NCBI RefSeq assembly: GCF_000733945.1
Contig: NZ_JPOL01000002.1
Span: 1,427,001 to 1,491,000 of the forward strand
Length of the DNA stretch: 64,000 bases
Source of the DNA: Flavimarina sp. Hel_I_48
Lineage (GTDB): Bacteria; Bacteroidota; Bacteroidia; Flavobacteriales; Flavobacteriaceae
Direction of reading: 5' to 3'
In this document: in pieces, positions 1 through 8,394 of the stretch
Layout: every line of letters starts with the position of its first letter
Position numbering within the stretch: the first letter of the stretch is position 1
Made by a program: the position numbers and the translations under genes
The notes under the pieces: model-generated
The model's input: only the letters and a program-made list of their open reading frames with translations
Told to the model about the DNA's origin: nothing
Databases searched by the model: none

Positions 1-1
1 G

Positions 2-607
2 ATTGATGGCGGTTCTTCCACTTCAACACTGCTAACCACAATTGTTGCCACAAGTCCTATTGATTTTTATTTTACAGGAAGTGAATCTGATTATTTAAGA
101 TATGTGCGCTTAGCCAGAAATGGAGAACGTGGTGCGCTGCGTTCAGAAGGAATTCCTGTTTATATAAAATTACAGGATGAGGATGAATTTCTTCATGAAG
201 CCAAAATGGATTTTGTTGATAATGAAATAGACAACAGCACCGGAACCATTGAAAGCCGTGCCGTGCTGGAAAATAAAGATCATCTTCTGGAGCCGGGAAT
301 GTTTGGGAAAGCCAGATTATTGGGAAGTGCAGAACATACCGCACTCATGATCCCGGAAGATATAATAGGCACTAATCAATCCATCCGATTTGTCTATGTG
401 TTGGGCGATGACAATGTCGTGACCAGTAAAAACATCAGTTTAGGACCGTTGCATTCTAATGGTTTGCGCATAGTACGGGACGGTATCTCTAAAGATGACA
501 AGCTAATTGTCAATAATATTCAGAAAATAAGGCCAGGAATGCCGGTTTCTCCTATCGAAACTTCGCTATCTAAAAATGCACCTACAGAAGAAACAAGCGT
601 GAATTAA
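2..607 (+). CDS. RND efflux membrane fusion protein (periplasmic adaptor), 5' end missing
   Basis: The reading frame is open to the window edge, so this is the C-terminal part (about 200 residues) of a protein starting upstream. The visible part begins with a stretch (GGSSTSTLLTTIV, then SPIDFYF) matching the start of the beta-barrel domain of AcrA/MexA-type adaptors, followed by the membrane-proximal domain that ends near residue 190. GTG at 104 is only an internal codon, not the start. Such adaptors are periplasmic, usually lipid-anchored, and link an inner-membrane RND pump to an outer-membrane channel. Both partners follow directly (730-3876 and 3920-5389), which supports the assignment. 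The lipobox or signal peptide lies outside the window. Confidence 0.9.
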   Translation: MDGGSSTSTLLTTIVATSPIDFYFTGSESDYLRYVRLARNGERGALRSEGIPVYIKLQDEDEFLHEAKMDFVDNEIDNSTGTIESRAVLENKDHLLEPGMFGKARLLGSAEHTALMIPEDIIGTNQSIRFVYVLGDDNVVTSKNISLGPLHSNGLRIVRDGISKDDKLIVNNIQKIRPGMPVSPIETSLSKNAPTEETSVN

Positions 608-729
608 GCTGGAATACATCAATTTTCAGTAGTCACAACATTTAAGCAATCCATTCAATTGCTCTTACTATTCATTTTTTGAATTAAGAAGCACTACGGG
701 AATGCCATATCCTAATTGTAAATAAAATC

Positions 730-3700
730 ATGAATTTTAGTCACATTTTTATAAAGAGACCCATATTTGCTGCCGTGTTGAGCGTGCTCATCCTTATCGT
801 GGGAGGTCTTGCTTATGTTTCCTTGCCCGTATCGCAGTTTCCAGACGTTGCGCCCCCTACGGTAGAAGTGGTTGCACTTTATCCGGGGGCAAATGCTAAA
901 ACACTTTCAGAAACGGTGGCCGCACCACTCGAGAAGGAAATTAACGGTGTGGAAGGGATGCTCTATATGACTTCTCAGTCTTCTGCAGATGGCCGGGTGG
1001 TACTTCAAATAGCTTTTGAGCTGGGTACAGATCTTGACAGGGCACAGGTGCAGGTTCAAAACAGGGTAGCGATTGCAGAACCTCGATTGCCGGAGTCTGC
1101 CCGCCGACTGGGAGTTACCACAAAGAAAATATCACCAGATATCCTGCTCGTGGTCAATATGTATTCTCCTAACAAAACCTATGACCAGACGTATATGGGT
1201 AACTACGCCACGCTTCAATTGAAGGATGAATTGGCCCGTATAAAAGGTATTGGGGATATACAGATTTTTGGTGCTGCAGAATATGCCATGCGCATTTGGC
1301 TTGATCCCAGCAAAATAGCAAATCTGGATATGACCGCGGGCGAAGTGGTAGCTGCGCTTCGGGCTCAGAACGTACAAATAGCAAGCGGAACTTTAAATAC
1401 ATTACCCTCCGGAAGCCAGTCCGCTTTCGAAATAAATATACAAACCCAGGGTAAACTGGTTACCACGGAACAGTTTGAGAATGTTGTTATAAAATCAGAC
1501 GCAGGAGGAAGAATTGTACAGGTTAAAGATGTGGGACGTGTTGAACTAGGTGCTCAGAATTATGCCACTAAAGGCTATTTAGGAAAAGAGCCTGCTATAG
1601 CCATGCCCGTTTTTCAACAGCCTGGAGGAAATGCACTGGAAACGGCTGCCGAAATCAAATCCAGAATGGAGGAACTTTCAAAAAATTTTCCGGAAGATTT
1701 GGAGTATAAAATCGCCTATAATCCTACTGAATTTATACAAAAATCAGTTGATGAGGTTTACCACACCATATTTGAAGCTATCCTTTTGGTAGTGTTGGTT
1801 ATTTTACTGTTTCTGCAATCCTGGAGAGCGGCCATTATACCTATTCTGGCCATTCCCGTTTCCCTTATAGGAACATTTGCTGTTATGGAAGCAATCGGTT
1901 TTTCACTCAACAACCTTACCCTTTTTGGACTGGTACTGGCCATTGGGATTGTGGTAGATGATGCCATTGTGGTGGTTGAAAATATGGAGCGCTATTTAGC
2001 AAAAGGACTTTCGCCCAGGGAAGCTGCCGTAAAAACAATGGATGAAGTAGGAGGCGCTTTGATTGCCATAGGTTTAGTACTGGTTGCTGTATTTATTCCC
2101 ACGGCATTTTTAGAAGGTATTTCCGGTCAGTTTTACAAACAATTCGGGATGACCATTGCCGTGGCAACAACTATTTCGGTATTTGTCTCCTTAACCTTAA
2201 GTCCGGCGATGGCTGCTTTATTGATGCGCCATGAAGTAAAGGATCCCAATAAAAAAACCCCGGTAGTGCTTCGGCCTTTTGCTTATGTAGGCAATGGATT
2301 TAATAATTTCATTGAAAAACTCTCTGGTAATTATGCCAAAAGCGTTCAGAAACTTCTGAGAACTTCCATACTTGTTTTAGTTGTCTATGGCGGTTTAATA
2401 TTGATTACCGGCTTCGAATTTGGAAGAGTGCCCAAAGGATTTATTCCTGCAATGGATCAGCAATATTTTATCACTTTGGTACAATTACCTCCGGGATCCT
2501 CATTATCGCGAACAGATAAGGTGATCAAAGAAGTGCTGGACATAGGTTTAGACATTGACGGCGTAGAAAATGCAGTTGCCTTTACGGGATTTGATGCAGC
2601 TTCAAACACCAATGCTTCAAACACTGCAGCGGTATTTTTAACCCTTGAGGATTTTAATGTGCGTAATGATAAAGGCCTGGATTATGCAGGTTTATTGGGC
2701 ACCGTAAGTGCAAAATTAGCCCAAATTGATGACGCGATCGTTCTTGTAATTCCCCCGCCATCCGTACGCGGGATAGGAAATGCGGGCGGATTTAAAATGA
2801 TGATTCAGGACCGGGCAAATTTAGGTACAGAGGAACTGGTAAAAGCCACTAGCGCGTTGGCAGCAGCGGCAAATGCAGATCCTATACTCAGTAATGTTTT
2901 TACTTTTTTTAATGATCAAACACCTCAGTTATATTTAGATATTGACCGCGTAAAGGCCGAAAAACTAGGTGTAAGTGTGGGAGATGTTTTTCAGTCGCTG
3001 GAGATTTATATGGGTTCTGCCTTTGTAAATGAATTTAATTATTTGGGAAGAACGTATCAGGTTACGGCCCAAGCAGATGCTCCTAACCGATTGACACCAG
3101 ACGACATTTCGCGTATAAAAGTACGCAACAAGGATGCCGAAATGGTGCCCGTAGGAACCTTTACGCGCCAGCAAGATATAGCGGGTGCTTCCCGAATCCC
3201 CAGGTATAACCTGTATCCCGCAGCAGACTTAAATGGTAATGTTGCACCGGGACACAGCTCTGGAGAGGCACTGGATAGAATGGAAGAACTTGCAGCCGAA
3301 ATTCTGCCAAAGGGAATTTCGTATGAGTGGACAGAATTGGCTTATCAGGAAAAGCAAACAGGAAGTACCGCTGGTATTGCTTTTTTCCTTGCCGTTGTAT
3401 TTGTATTTCTTTTACTAGCGGCTCAATTTGAAAGCCTCATACTTCCCCTGGCCGTTATTTTTATTGTTCCCATGGTTTTGTTATCAGCGATTGTAGGGAT
3501 TGATCTGGCAGGGCTGGATAACAATATAATGGTACAAATAGGATTGATAGTTTTGGTAGGGCTCGCCAGTAAAAACGCCATTCTTATTGTGGAATTCGCC
3601 AGGCAATTAGAAGATCAGGGTGCAGATTTAAAAACCGCTGTAATTGAAGCATCTAAACTGCGCTTGCGCCCCATATTAATGACCGCATTGGCATTTATAC

Positions 3701-3876
3701 TTGGTGTGATTCCCCTGGCCATCGCCACCGGCGCTGGTGCAGAGTTGCGTGTTTCTTTAGGAATAGCGGTATTCAGTGGAATGCTGGGTGTTACTATCTT
3801 CGGAATATTCCTTACCCCGGTGTTTTACTATCTGGGCAGAAAATGGACGTCCAAAAAACCAAAACAGATACACTAA
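730..3876 (+). CDS. RND efflux pump, AcrB/HAE1 type inner-membrane transporter
   Basis: This is a 1048-residue protein, the usual length for hydrophobe/amphiphile efflux pumps. The N-terminus (FIKRPIFAAVLSVLI) is the typical first membrane helix. Two large periplasmic loops lie between TM1-TM2 and TM7-TM8, with membrane bundles around residues 340-540 and 870-1040. The proton-relay pair of TM4 is present as D410-D411 in the motif GIVVDDAIVVVEN, and the TM10 lysine is in GLASKNAILIVEF. It uses the proton gradient to export drugs, detergents or other amphiphiles from the periplasm or membrane. It lies 122 bp after the adaptor gene and 43 bp before the channel gene, so the three form one operon. 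The substrate cannot be told from sequence. Confidence 0.96.
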   Translation: MNFSHIFIKRPIFAAVLSVLILIVGGLAYVSLPVSQFPDVAPPTVEVVALYPGANAKTLSETVAAPLEKEINGVEGMLYMTSQSSADGRVVLQIAFELGTDLDRAQVQVQNRVAIAEPRLPESARRLGVTTKKISPDILLVVNMYSPNKTYDQTYMGNYATLQLKDELARIKGIGDIQIFGAAEYAMRIWLDPSKIANLDMTAGEVVAALRAQNVQIASGTLNTLPSGSQSAFEINIQTQGKLVTTEQFENVVIKSDAGGRIVQVKDVGRVELGAQNYATKGYLGKEPAIAMPVFQQPGGNALETAAEIKSRMEELSKNFPEDLEYKIAYNPTEFIQKSVDEVYHTIFEAILLVVLVILLFLQSWRAAIIPILAIPVSLIGTFAVMEAIGFSLNNLTLFGLVLAIGIVVDDAIVVVENMERYLAKGLSPREAAVKTMDEVGGALIAIGLVLVAVFIPTAFLEGISGQFYKQFGMTIAVATTISVFVSLTLSPAMAALLMRHEVKDPNKKTPVVLRPFAYVGNGFNNFIEKLSGNYAKSVQKLLRTSILVLVVYGGLILITGFEFGRVPKGFIPAMDQQYFITLVQLPPGSSLSRTDKVIKEVLDIGLDIDGVENAVAFTGFDAASNTNASNTAAVFLTLEDFNVRNDKGLDYAGLLGTVSAKLAQIDDAIVLVIPPPSVRGIGNAGGFKMMIQDRANLGTEELVKATSALAAAANADPILSNVFTFFNDQTPQLYLDIDRVKAEKLGVSVGDVFQSLEIYMGSAFVNEFNYLGRTYQVTAQADAPNRLTPDDISRIKVRNKDAEMVPVGTFTRQQDIAGASRIPRYNLYPAADLNGNVAPGHSSGEALDRMEELAAEILPKGISYEWTELAYQEKQTGSTAGIAFFLAVVFVFLLLAAQFESLILPLAVIFIVPMVLLSAIVGIDLAGLDNNIMVQIGLIVLVGLASKNAILIVEFARQLEDQGADLKTAVIEASKLRLRPILMTALAFILGVIPLAIATGAGAELRVSLGIAVFSGMLGVTIFGIFLTPVFYYLGRKWTSKKPKQIH

Positions 3877-3919
3877 CAAAATTCAGCACTAAAAAGGTTG
3901 AAATAACTTAAAAATAACG

Positions 3920-5389
3920 ATGAAAAATCTGATTTTTATAACATTATTGTCATTTTTCCTGCTTTCCTGTGGGATGACAAAAAGGGATTTTACGGTCAAT
4001 CCAAGAACGCAAATACAGAATGATTTTTTACAAGAAGAACTGGCTGATACGGCATTCACAACTTCAAAAATAATTGAAAACTGGTGGTCAAAATTTAATG
4101 ATCCGGTTTTAGATACTTTGATATCAAAAGCAAGAACAACTAATTTAGACATTAATTCAGCCGTGGCGAATTTCTATGCTTCGCGGGCTTTTTTGAAAGA
4201 AACAAAATTTGACAGAGCACCCACGGTTACTGCAAATGGTGATTACACCAGAACCCGCCTTGGGGAAAATGTGTTTGTACAGGGCAGCAATCCTACCTAT
4301 AGCAGTTATAACAGTAGTTTTGATGCATTTTGGGAAGCAGATTTGTTTGGACGGGTTTCCAATCGTATTAAAGGTGCGTACGCTAATAATCAAGTAGCCC
4401 TGGCAGATATGCATGGAATGTATGTAAGCATTTTTGCTGAAGTGGCTAATAATTATATGGAATTACGTGGCACACAATATCTCTTGGATATCGCGAATCG
4501 CAATTTAAAAGGGCAACAGAACACGTATGACCTTACCGTTCAATTATCGGAAGCCGGTACAAGTAATAGTCTGGATGTTGCCAGGGCAAAAGCACAACTG
4601 GAAAACACCCGGGCGACCATTCCACCTTTAAAAGCGCGCCTGGAAGCTTTGAAAAATAGCTTGAGTGTTTTGATAGGGGAAGCCCCCGGTAACCTGGATT
4701 CAGAAATTATTGATAAGCAGCCTTTGCCCAGTCTCCCAAATTCGGTAGCGCTGGGAGATCTTACTGAATTATTTCGCCGCAGACCAGATATAAGAAGGGC
4801 AGAAGCTACCTTGCAGGTACAGATCGCACAGTACAATCTGTCTGTTGCAGAGCTTTACCCTAAAATCCAGTTTGGTGGATCTATTGGCTTTTCAGCTGTT
4901 GATTTTGCGAATTTTGGAAGTAAAGAATCCTTTACGTGGAGCATCATGCCCACTATAAGCTGGGCAGCATTTAACCTGGGAAGGGTAAAACAGCAAATCA
5001 AACAAAATGATGCCCTGACCATAGCGGCAATAAATCAATATGAAAAAGCGGTGTTAGATGGTCTTGAAGAAATCAAGACCGCCCTCTCCAGATATTCCAA
5101 TGAATTGCAAAGAAGGGAAATATTAAAAATTTCTTCCGAAGCTAGTGCGCAGGCAGCACAGTTTGCCAGACAACGCTATAATGCAGGTTTAGACAGTTTT
5201 ATTGACTATTTAAGCGCAGATAATACCTTACTTCAATCTGAAAATTCTTTGGCTGAAAGTGAAATATTTTCTGCAACTTCATTGATTGCAATTTATAAGG
5301 CGTTAGGCGGAGGCTGGGAAATAATTTCAGAAGATGAGGTAAATACCAGATTTGAAAAAATGAAACAGGAAGATAAACGTTCCAGATAA
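3920..5389 (+). CDS. Outer-membrane efflux channel, TolC/OprM (NodT) family lipoprotein
   Basis: A 489-residue protein with a lipoprotein signal (hydrophobic run ending LLSC, acylated Cys17), followed by two outer-membrane-efflux repeats, roughly residues 60-270 and 275-470. The motifs IENWWSKFNDPVLDTLI, RRPDIRRAEATL and QRYNAGLDSFIDYLSA are characteristic of the OprM/NodT branch. It forms the trimeric outer-membrane and periplasmic duct that receives substrate from the RND pump and adaptor encoded just upstream. The last residues are polar and charged (MKQEDKRSR), as in many flavobacterial homologues. The start ATG is the first codon before the signal peptide. Confidence 0.94.
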   Translation: MKNLIFITLLSFFLLSCGMTKRDFTVNPRTQIQNDFLQEELADTAFTTSKIIENWWSKFNDPVLDTLISKARTTNLDINSAVANFYASRAFLKETKFDRAPTVTANGDYTRTRLGENVFVQGSNPTYSSYNSSFDAFWEADLFGRVSNRIKGAYANNQVALADMHGMYVSIFAEVANNYMELRGTQYLLDIANRNLKGQQNTYDLTVQLSEAGTSNSLDVARAKAQLENTRATIPPLKARLEALKNSLSVLIGEAPGNLDSEIIDKQPLPSLPNSVALGDLTELFRRRPDIRRAEATLQVQIAQYNLSVAELYPKIQFGGSIGFSAVDFANFGSKESFTWSIMPTISWAAFNLGRVKQQIKQNDALTIAAINQYEKAVLDGLEEIKTALSRYSNELQRREILKISSEASAQAAQFARQRYNAGLDSFIDYLSADNTLLQSENSLAESEIFSATSLIAIYKALGGGWEIISEDEVNTRFEKMKQEDKRSR

Positions 5390-5550
5390 ACCGGTAATTA
5401 TGCCTGAAAATCGGCTTAAAAACAGACCAATTTGACCAATAAATTATTTACCAAAATTCAATATCAATCAGTTAAACACCTGTTTTTTGCATATCGAAGA
5501 TACTTTAATATTTAAAAAAATAACATTATGTCATTATTTAATACTTTTAT

Positions 5551-6444
5551 ATGATGACTAATACTGAAATTCCGGTTTTTGAAACCAGTAATGATTTGAG
5601 TGAAGCTATGGGCTTTCCTCACAGAAGTCATATTCCTAATTTTGATATCTATTCTTTAGAGCGATTAGAACCTTCTGCAAGGAGATGTATGCCTCCATAC
5701 CGGCAGGGATTTTATCAAATTGGGCTGTTGAGTTATGTAGGAGGGAGCAGGTTAAACCTGAATACAGATTGGCTTACGCTAGAGGATTATCCCTTATGGT
5801 TTGTGGTGCCCGGGCAGGTATTTTCCTGGGTGCGTGATGAGAAAATGGCTGGGTTCAATATCATGTTCCGAAAAGAATTTTTAATGAATGTGGCTGATAA
5901 TGTGACTGAAGATTTTCCGTTTTTGAAAATGTCTGAAAGGAGTTTGTTGATGCTTACCAAAGAAGAGCATGAAACGCTTTATTTTGATGCCCAGAGAATG
6001 CTTTCGGTATTTGAAAATCCGCATCCGTATCAGGAAAAAATGCTGGAAGGTATGCTGGTTTCGTTTTTATATTTTTGCAAAGCGGTTTATGAGCGTTACA
6101 AATCCACTGAAACTCACTTATCACGAGCGCAGATGATCACCCAGAAATTTGAAATTCTTGTAGATAAAATGTACGTGGACACTAAAAATGTGAGCGATTA
6201 TGCCGAAAAACTCAATATAACGCCCAATTATCTCACCACAACGGTAAAAAAATTAACGGGTAAAAGCGCTAAGGATATTATTCAGGAAAGGCTTCTTGTG
6301 GAAAGTAAAAGTCTTTTAAGATTTTCTGGTCTGGACGTAGGAGAAATTGCCTACCGACTTAATTTTCAGGAGCCAACACATTTTACACGTTTTTTTAAAA
6401 AATGGAGTGGTACAACGCCGAACAAATTCCGTCAAGGATATTGA
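5551..6444 (+). CDS. AraC-family transcriptional regulator
   Basis: A 297-residue protein with an N-terminal cupin-like sensor region (about residues 20-170) and a C-terminal double helix-turn-helix (about residues 195-297). The second HTH contains the family signature around GEIAYRLNFQEPTHFTRFFKKWSGTTPNKFR. The layout is that of a ligand-responsive activator. It lies 161 bp after the efflux operon on the same strand, and the next gene is a short-chain dehydrogenase, so it may control either neighbour; the sequence does not decide this. The gap upstream is AT-rich with no terminator I can see. The start is the first ATG of a tandem ATG-ATG; the second is equally possible. Confidence 0.9.
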   Translation: MMTNTEIPVFETSNDLSEAMGFPHRSHIPNFDIYSLERLEPSARRCMPPYRQGFYQIGLLSYVGGSRLNLNTDWLTLEDYPLWFVVPGQVFSWVRDEKMAGFNIMFRKEFLMNVADNVTEDFPFLKMSERSLLMLTKEEHETLYFDAQRMLSVFENPHPYQEKMLEGMLVSFLYFCKAVYERYKSTETHLSRAQMITQKFEILVDKMYVDTKNVSDYAEKLNITPNYLTTTVKKLTGKSAKDIIQERLLVESKSLLRFSGLDVGEIAYRLNFQEPTHFTRFFKKWSGTTPNKFRQGY

Positions 6445-6562
6445 GTATAGTGGAATACATAGTGTAGTCATAGACTGATTATTTTTTGGTCATTCATTAA
6501 TGAAAAATGGTTCTTTTTTGAAGTAAGGTATAGTTAAATTTGCATAGTATAATTGGAAAGTC

Positions 6563-7222
6563 ATGAAAACTAAAAGGGTAGCAGTTGTTACGGAAGCAGG
6601 AAATGGGTTGGGAAAAACGTTTGCTAATATTTTATTGAATCATGAGTATGAGGTAATCCTTGCAGCGAGTAAAAAAAGTTTTGAAAATCTTTCACAGGAA
6701 GGCGGAGCGCTGCATGATTACAAGCTTTTTAAAACAGATTTTACTTCATTAGAAAGCTTAACCGAACTAAAATCATTGATCACATCAAAATTTGGAAAAC
6801 TGGATTTGTTGATTAACAACGCCGAAATAGCCAATGGTTTTGGGCAAAAGATTGAACAGATACGTATTGAGGATGTAAAACAAGTGTATGAAACCAACCT
6901 GTTCGCCGTTATTAGAATCATACAGCTTTTTAAACCTTTGCTCGAAAAAAGCGATGCTCCCAGTATTATTAACATGACAAGCGCTCTGGGCGATATTGAT
7001 AAAATGACAGATGAAAACTTTTGTTATGCTAACTATTGTATGACTGCTTACGCTACTTCAAAAGCAGCATTAAATATGTTTACACATCTGCAATGCAAAG
7101 AGTTTAAGCCTTCAAAAATCAACATTCAAAATTTTGATCCTGTTGCCTTGAAAAACTGTACGCATAATTCCGTATCTATTAAGGATGGGATAAAGGATGA
7201 CTTTATTGCTTTGATTAAATAA
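6563..7222 (+). CDS. Short-chain dehydrogenase/reductase (SDR) family protein
   Basis: A 219-residue Rossmann-fold protein. The nucleotide-binding motif is TEAGNGLG (residues 10-17) in place of TGxxxGxG, the structural motif is NNAE rather than NNAG (85-88), and the catalytic triad is visible as Ser140 (NMTSALG), Tyr163 and Lys167 (YATSK). The E at position 11 and the E of NNAE are departures from the family consensus. The protein stops earlier than the usual 240-260 residues and lacks much of the substrate-binding C-terminus. It probably reduces or oxidises a small carbonyl/alcohol with NAD(P)H; the substrate is unknown. A TAAATTTG box at 6535-6542 resembles a Bacteroidota -7 element, but the -35 side is poorly spaced. 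Confidence 0.85.
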   Translation: MKTKRVAVVTEAGNGLGKTFANILLNHEYEVILAASKKSFENLSQEGGALHDYKLFKTDFTSLESLTELKSLITSKFGKLDLLINNAEIANGFGQKIEQIRIEDVKQVYETNLFAVIRIIQLFKPLLEKSDAPSIINMTSALGDIDKMTDENFCYANYCMTAYATSKAALNMFTHLQCKEFKPSKINIQNFDPVALKNCTHNSVSIKDGIKDDFIALIK

Positions 7223-7318
7223 AGGCGTCTCAATCCTCATAAAAAATTTCTACCAGACTTTCTCGGATTAGCTCATTAATAGCTTCCTAAATTAATGTTG
7301 TTGCAGGAATAATCCTAT

Positions 7319-8059
7319 TTGAATATAATACTACAAACAAAAATAATACTACAAACAAAAGCAGACCACGTGAAAACAACAATTACAAAAAGACCGATTA
7401 AAAAATCTCAACTTCAGCCTTTGGATAGTTCCTTTGAGGGAACACTACTAATTCCGGACATTAGCGGATTTACAAAATTTGTAAATGAAACTGAATTTAA
7501 CGCAGGGCGTGAGATTACAAAGCAACTGCTGCAGGTTATCCTTAACAATAATATACTTGACCTTAAAATTTCAGAAATAGAAGGGGACGCCGTTTTGTTT
7601 TATACCAAGGTTCCCTTAACTCCTATTCAGATCAAAAATCAATATGAAGTCATGCTGGAGTCTTTCACAGAAAAGATCCTACAACTAAGCAAAGAAAATG
7701 GTTTTGAAATCAATCTTTCTTTAAAACTGATTGCACATTATGGCGAATTGTCAACCTATTCGATTAGTAATTTTGAAAAACTCTATGGTAAAACGGTTAT
7801 TGAGGCACACAAACTTCTTAAAAACAACATTGTAAGTGATTCCTATTTATTGCTTACCGAAAGTGTTTTCTATGCAAATAAAGGAAGGTTTAAAGGAACC
7901 TGTTATTATTCTAGCAGTCAGCTATGTGAGGTCTATGGGCATTTAAAGAAGATAGGCTACATTTATTTAGACTACAAAGATGATAAAGATAGCGGTACGA
8001 TAGATCAAGTAAATGATTTTTTGAATTATAAACCGCGTTCCACCCACGTTTTGCAGTAG
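7319..8059 (+). CDS. DUF2652 protein, related to class III nucleotide-cyclase fold
   Basis: The conserved part starts at EGTLLIPDISGFTKFV, which resembles the metal-binding beginning of class III adenylate/guanylate cyclase domains and matches DUF2652 proteins. A second conserved stretch is EIEGDAVLFY, where the Asp would be the second metal ligand. Catalytic activity has not been shown for the family as far as I know, so I make no enzymatic claim. There is no ATG upstream of the conserved region: the frame opens just after a TAA at 7310, and the only candidate starts are TTG at 7319 and GTG at 7370. The first 17 codons contain a tandem 18-bp repeat, so GTG 7370 is the safer start. Confidence 0.75.
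   Translation: MNIILQTKIILQTKADHVKTTITKRPIKKSQLQPLDSSFEGTLLIPDISGFTKFVNETEFNAGREITKQLLQVILNNNILDLKISEIEGDAVLFYTKVPLTPIQIKNQYEVMLESFTEKILQLSKENGFEINLSLKLIAHYGELSTYSISNFEKLYGKTVIEAHKLLKNNIVSDSYLLLTESVFYANKGRFKGTCYYSSSQLCEVYGHLKKIGYIYLDYKDDKDSGTIDQVNDFLNYKPRSTHVLQ
7326..7361 (+). repeat. Tandem duplication, 2 x 18 bp
   Basis: Two adjacent 18-bp units (7326-7343 and 7344-7361) differ only at the last base. Because the unit is six codons, the frame is kept and the peptide IILQTK appears twice. It sits at the extreme 5' end of the DUF2652 gene, between the possible TTG and GTG starts. Confidence 0.85.
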
Positions 8060-8116
8060 CTATACAAATCAAACCGGTACTCTATACCAGTACTGGGATT
8101 ATTTCTCAATTTTTTT

Positions 8117-8379
8117 TTAAATCAAAATTTTCATTTTTAGCGAATTGGGCAATTTACCTAAGGTGTTGGTATCAAATGCCTCGGCTTTTCCCATAATAGT
8201 ACCTTCACTTCCCAAAATGGCACGGATGGTATCCATCCAAAGTTCTTCTCCAGTTGGGAATATTTAATCGCCCCCATATGGTAGTGAACTAATACAGGTT
8301 CAACAAAAAGAATTATAAATATTAACGAAAACTCCAATAAAACAGGTAAAATTCCTATTTTATTGAGGTTTTTAGCTAT
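8117..8379 (-). pseudogene. Degraded gene remnant (unrecognised)
   Basis: The 335-bp gap between the DUF2652 gene and the molybdenum dehydrogenase gene contains coding-like sequence on the minus strand in two frames. One frame runs from about 8263 down to a stop at 8117-8119 and reads GEELWMDTIRAILG, then GKAEAFDTNTLGKLPN. The second frame, open from 8379, reads a hydrophobic stretch followed by EPVLVHYHMGAIKYSQLEKN and reaches the same region. Together they look like one small gene broken by a frameshift. There is no good start codon. I do not recognise the family, and the second frame could be chance. It lies immediately downstream of the dehydrogenase operon on the same strand. Confidence 0.35.
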
Positions 8380-8394
8380 TCAGACTTCTCATAC

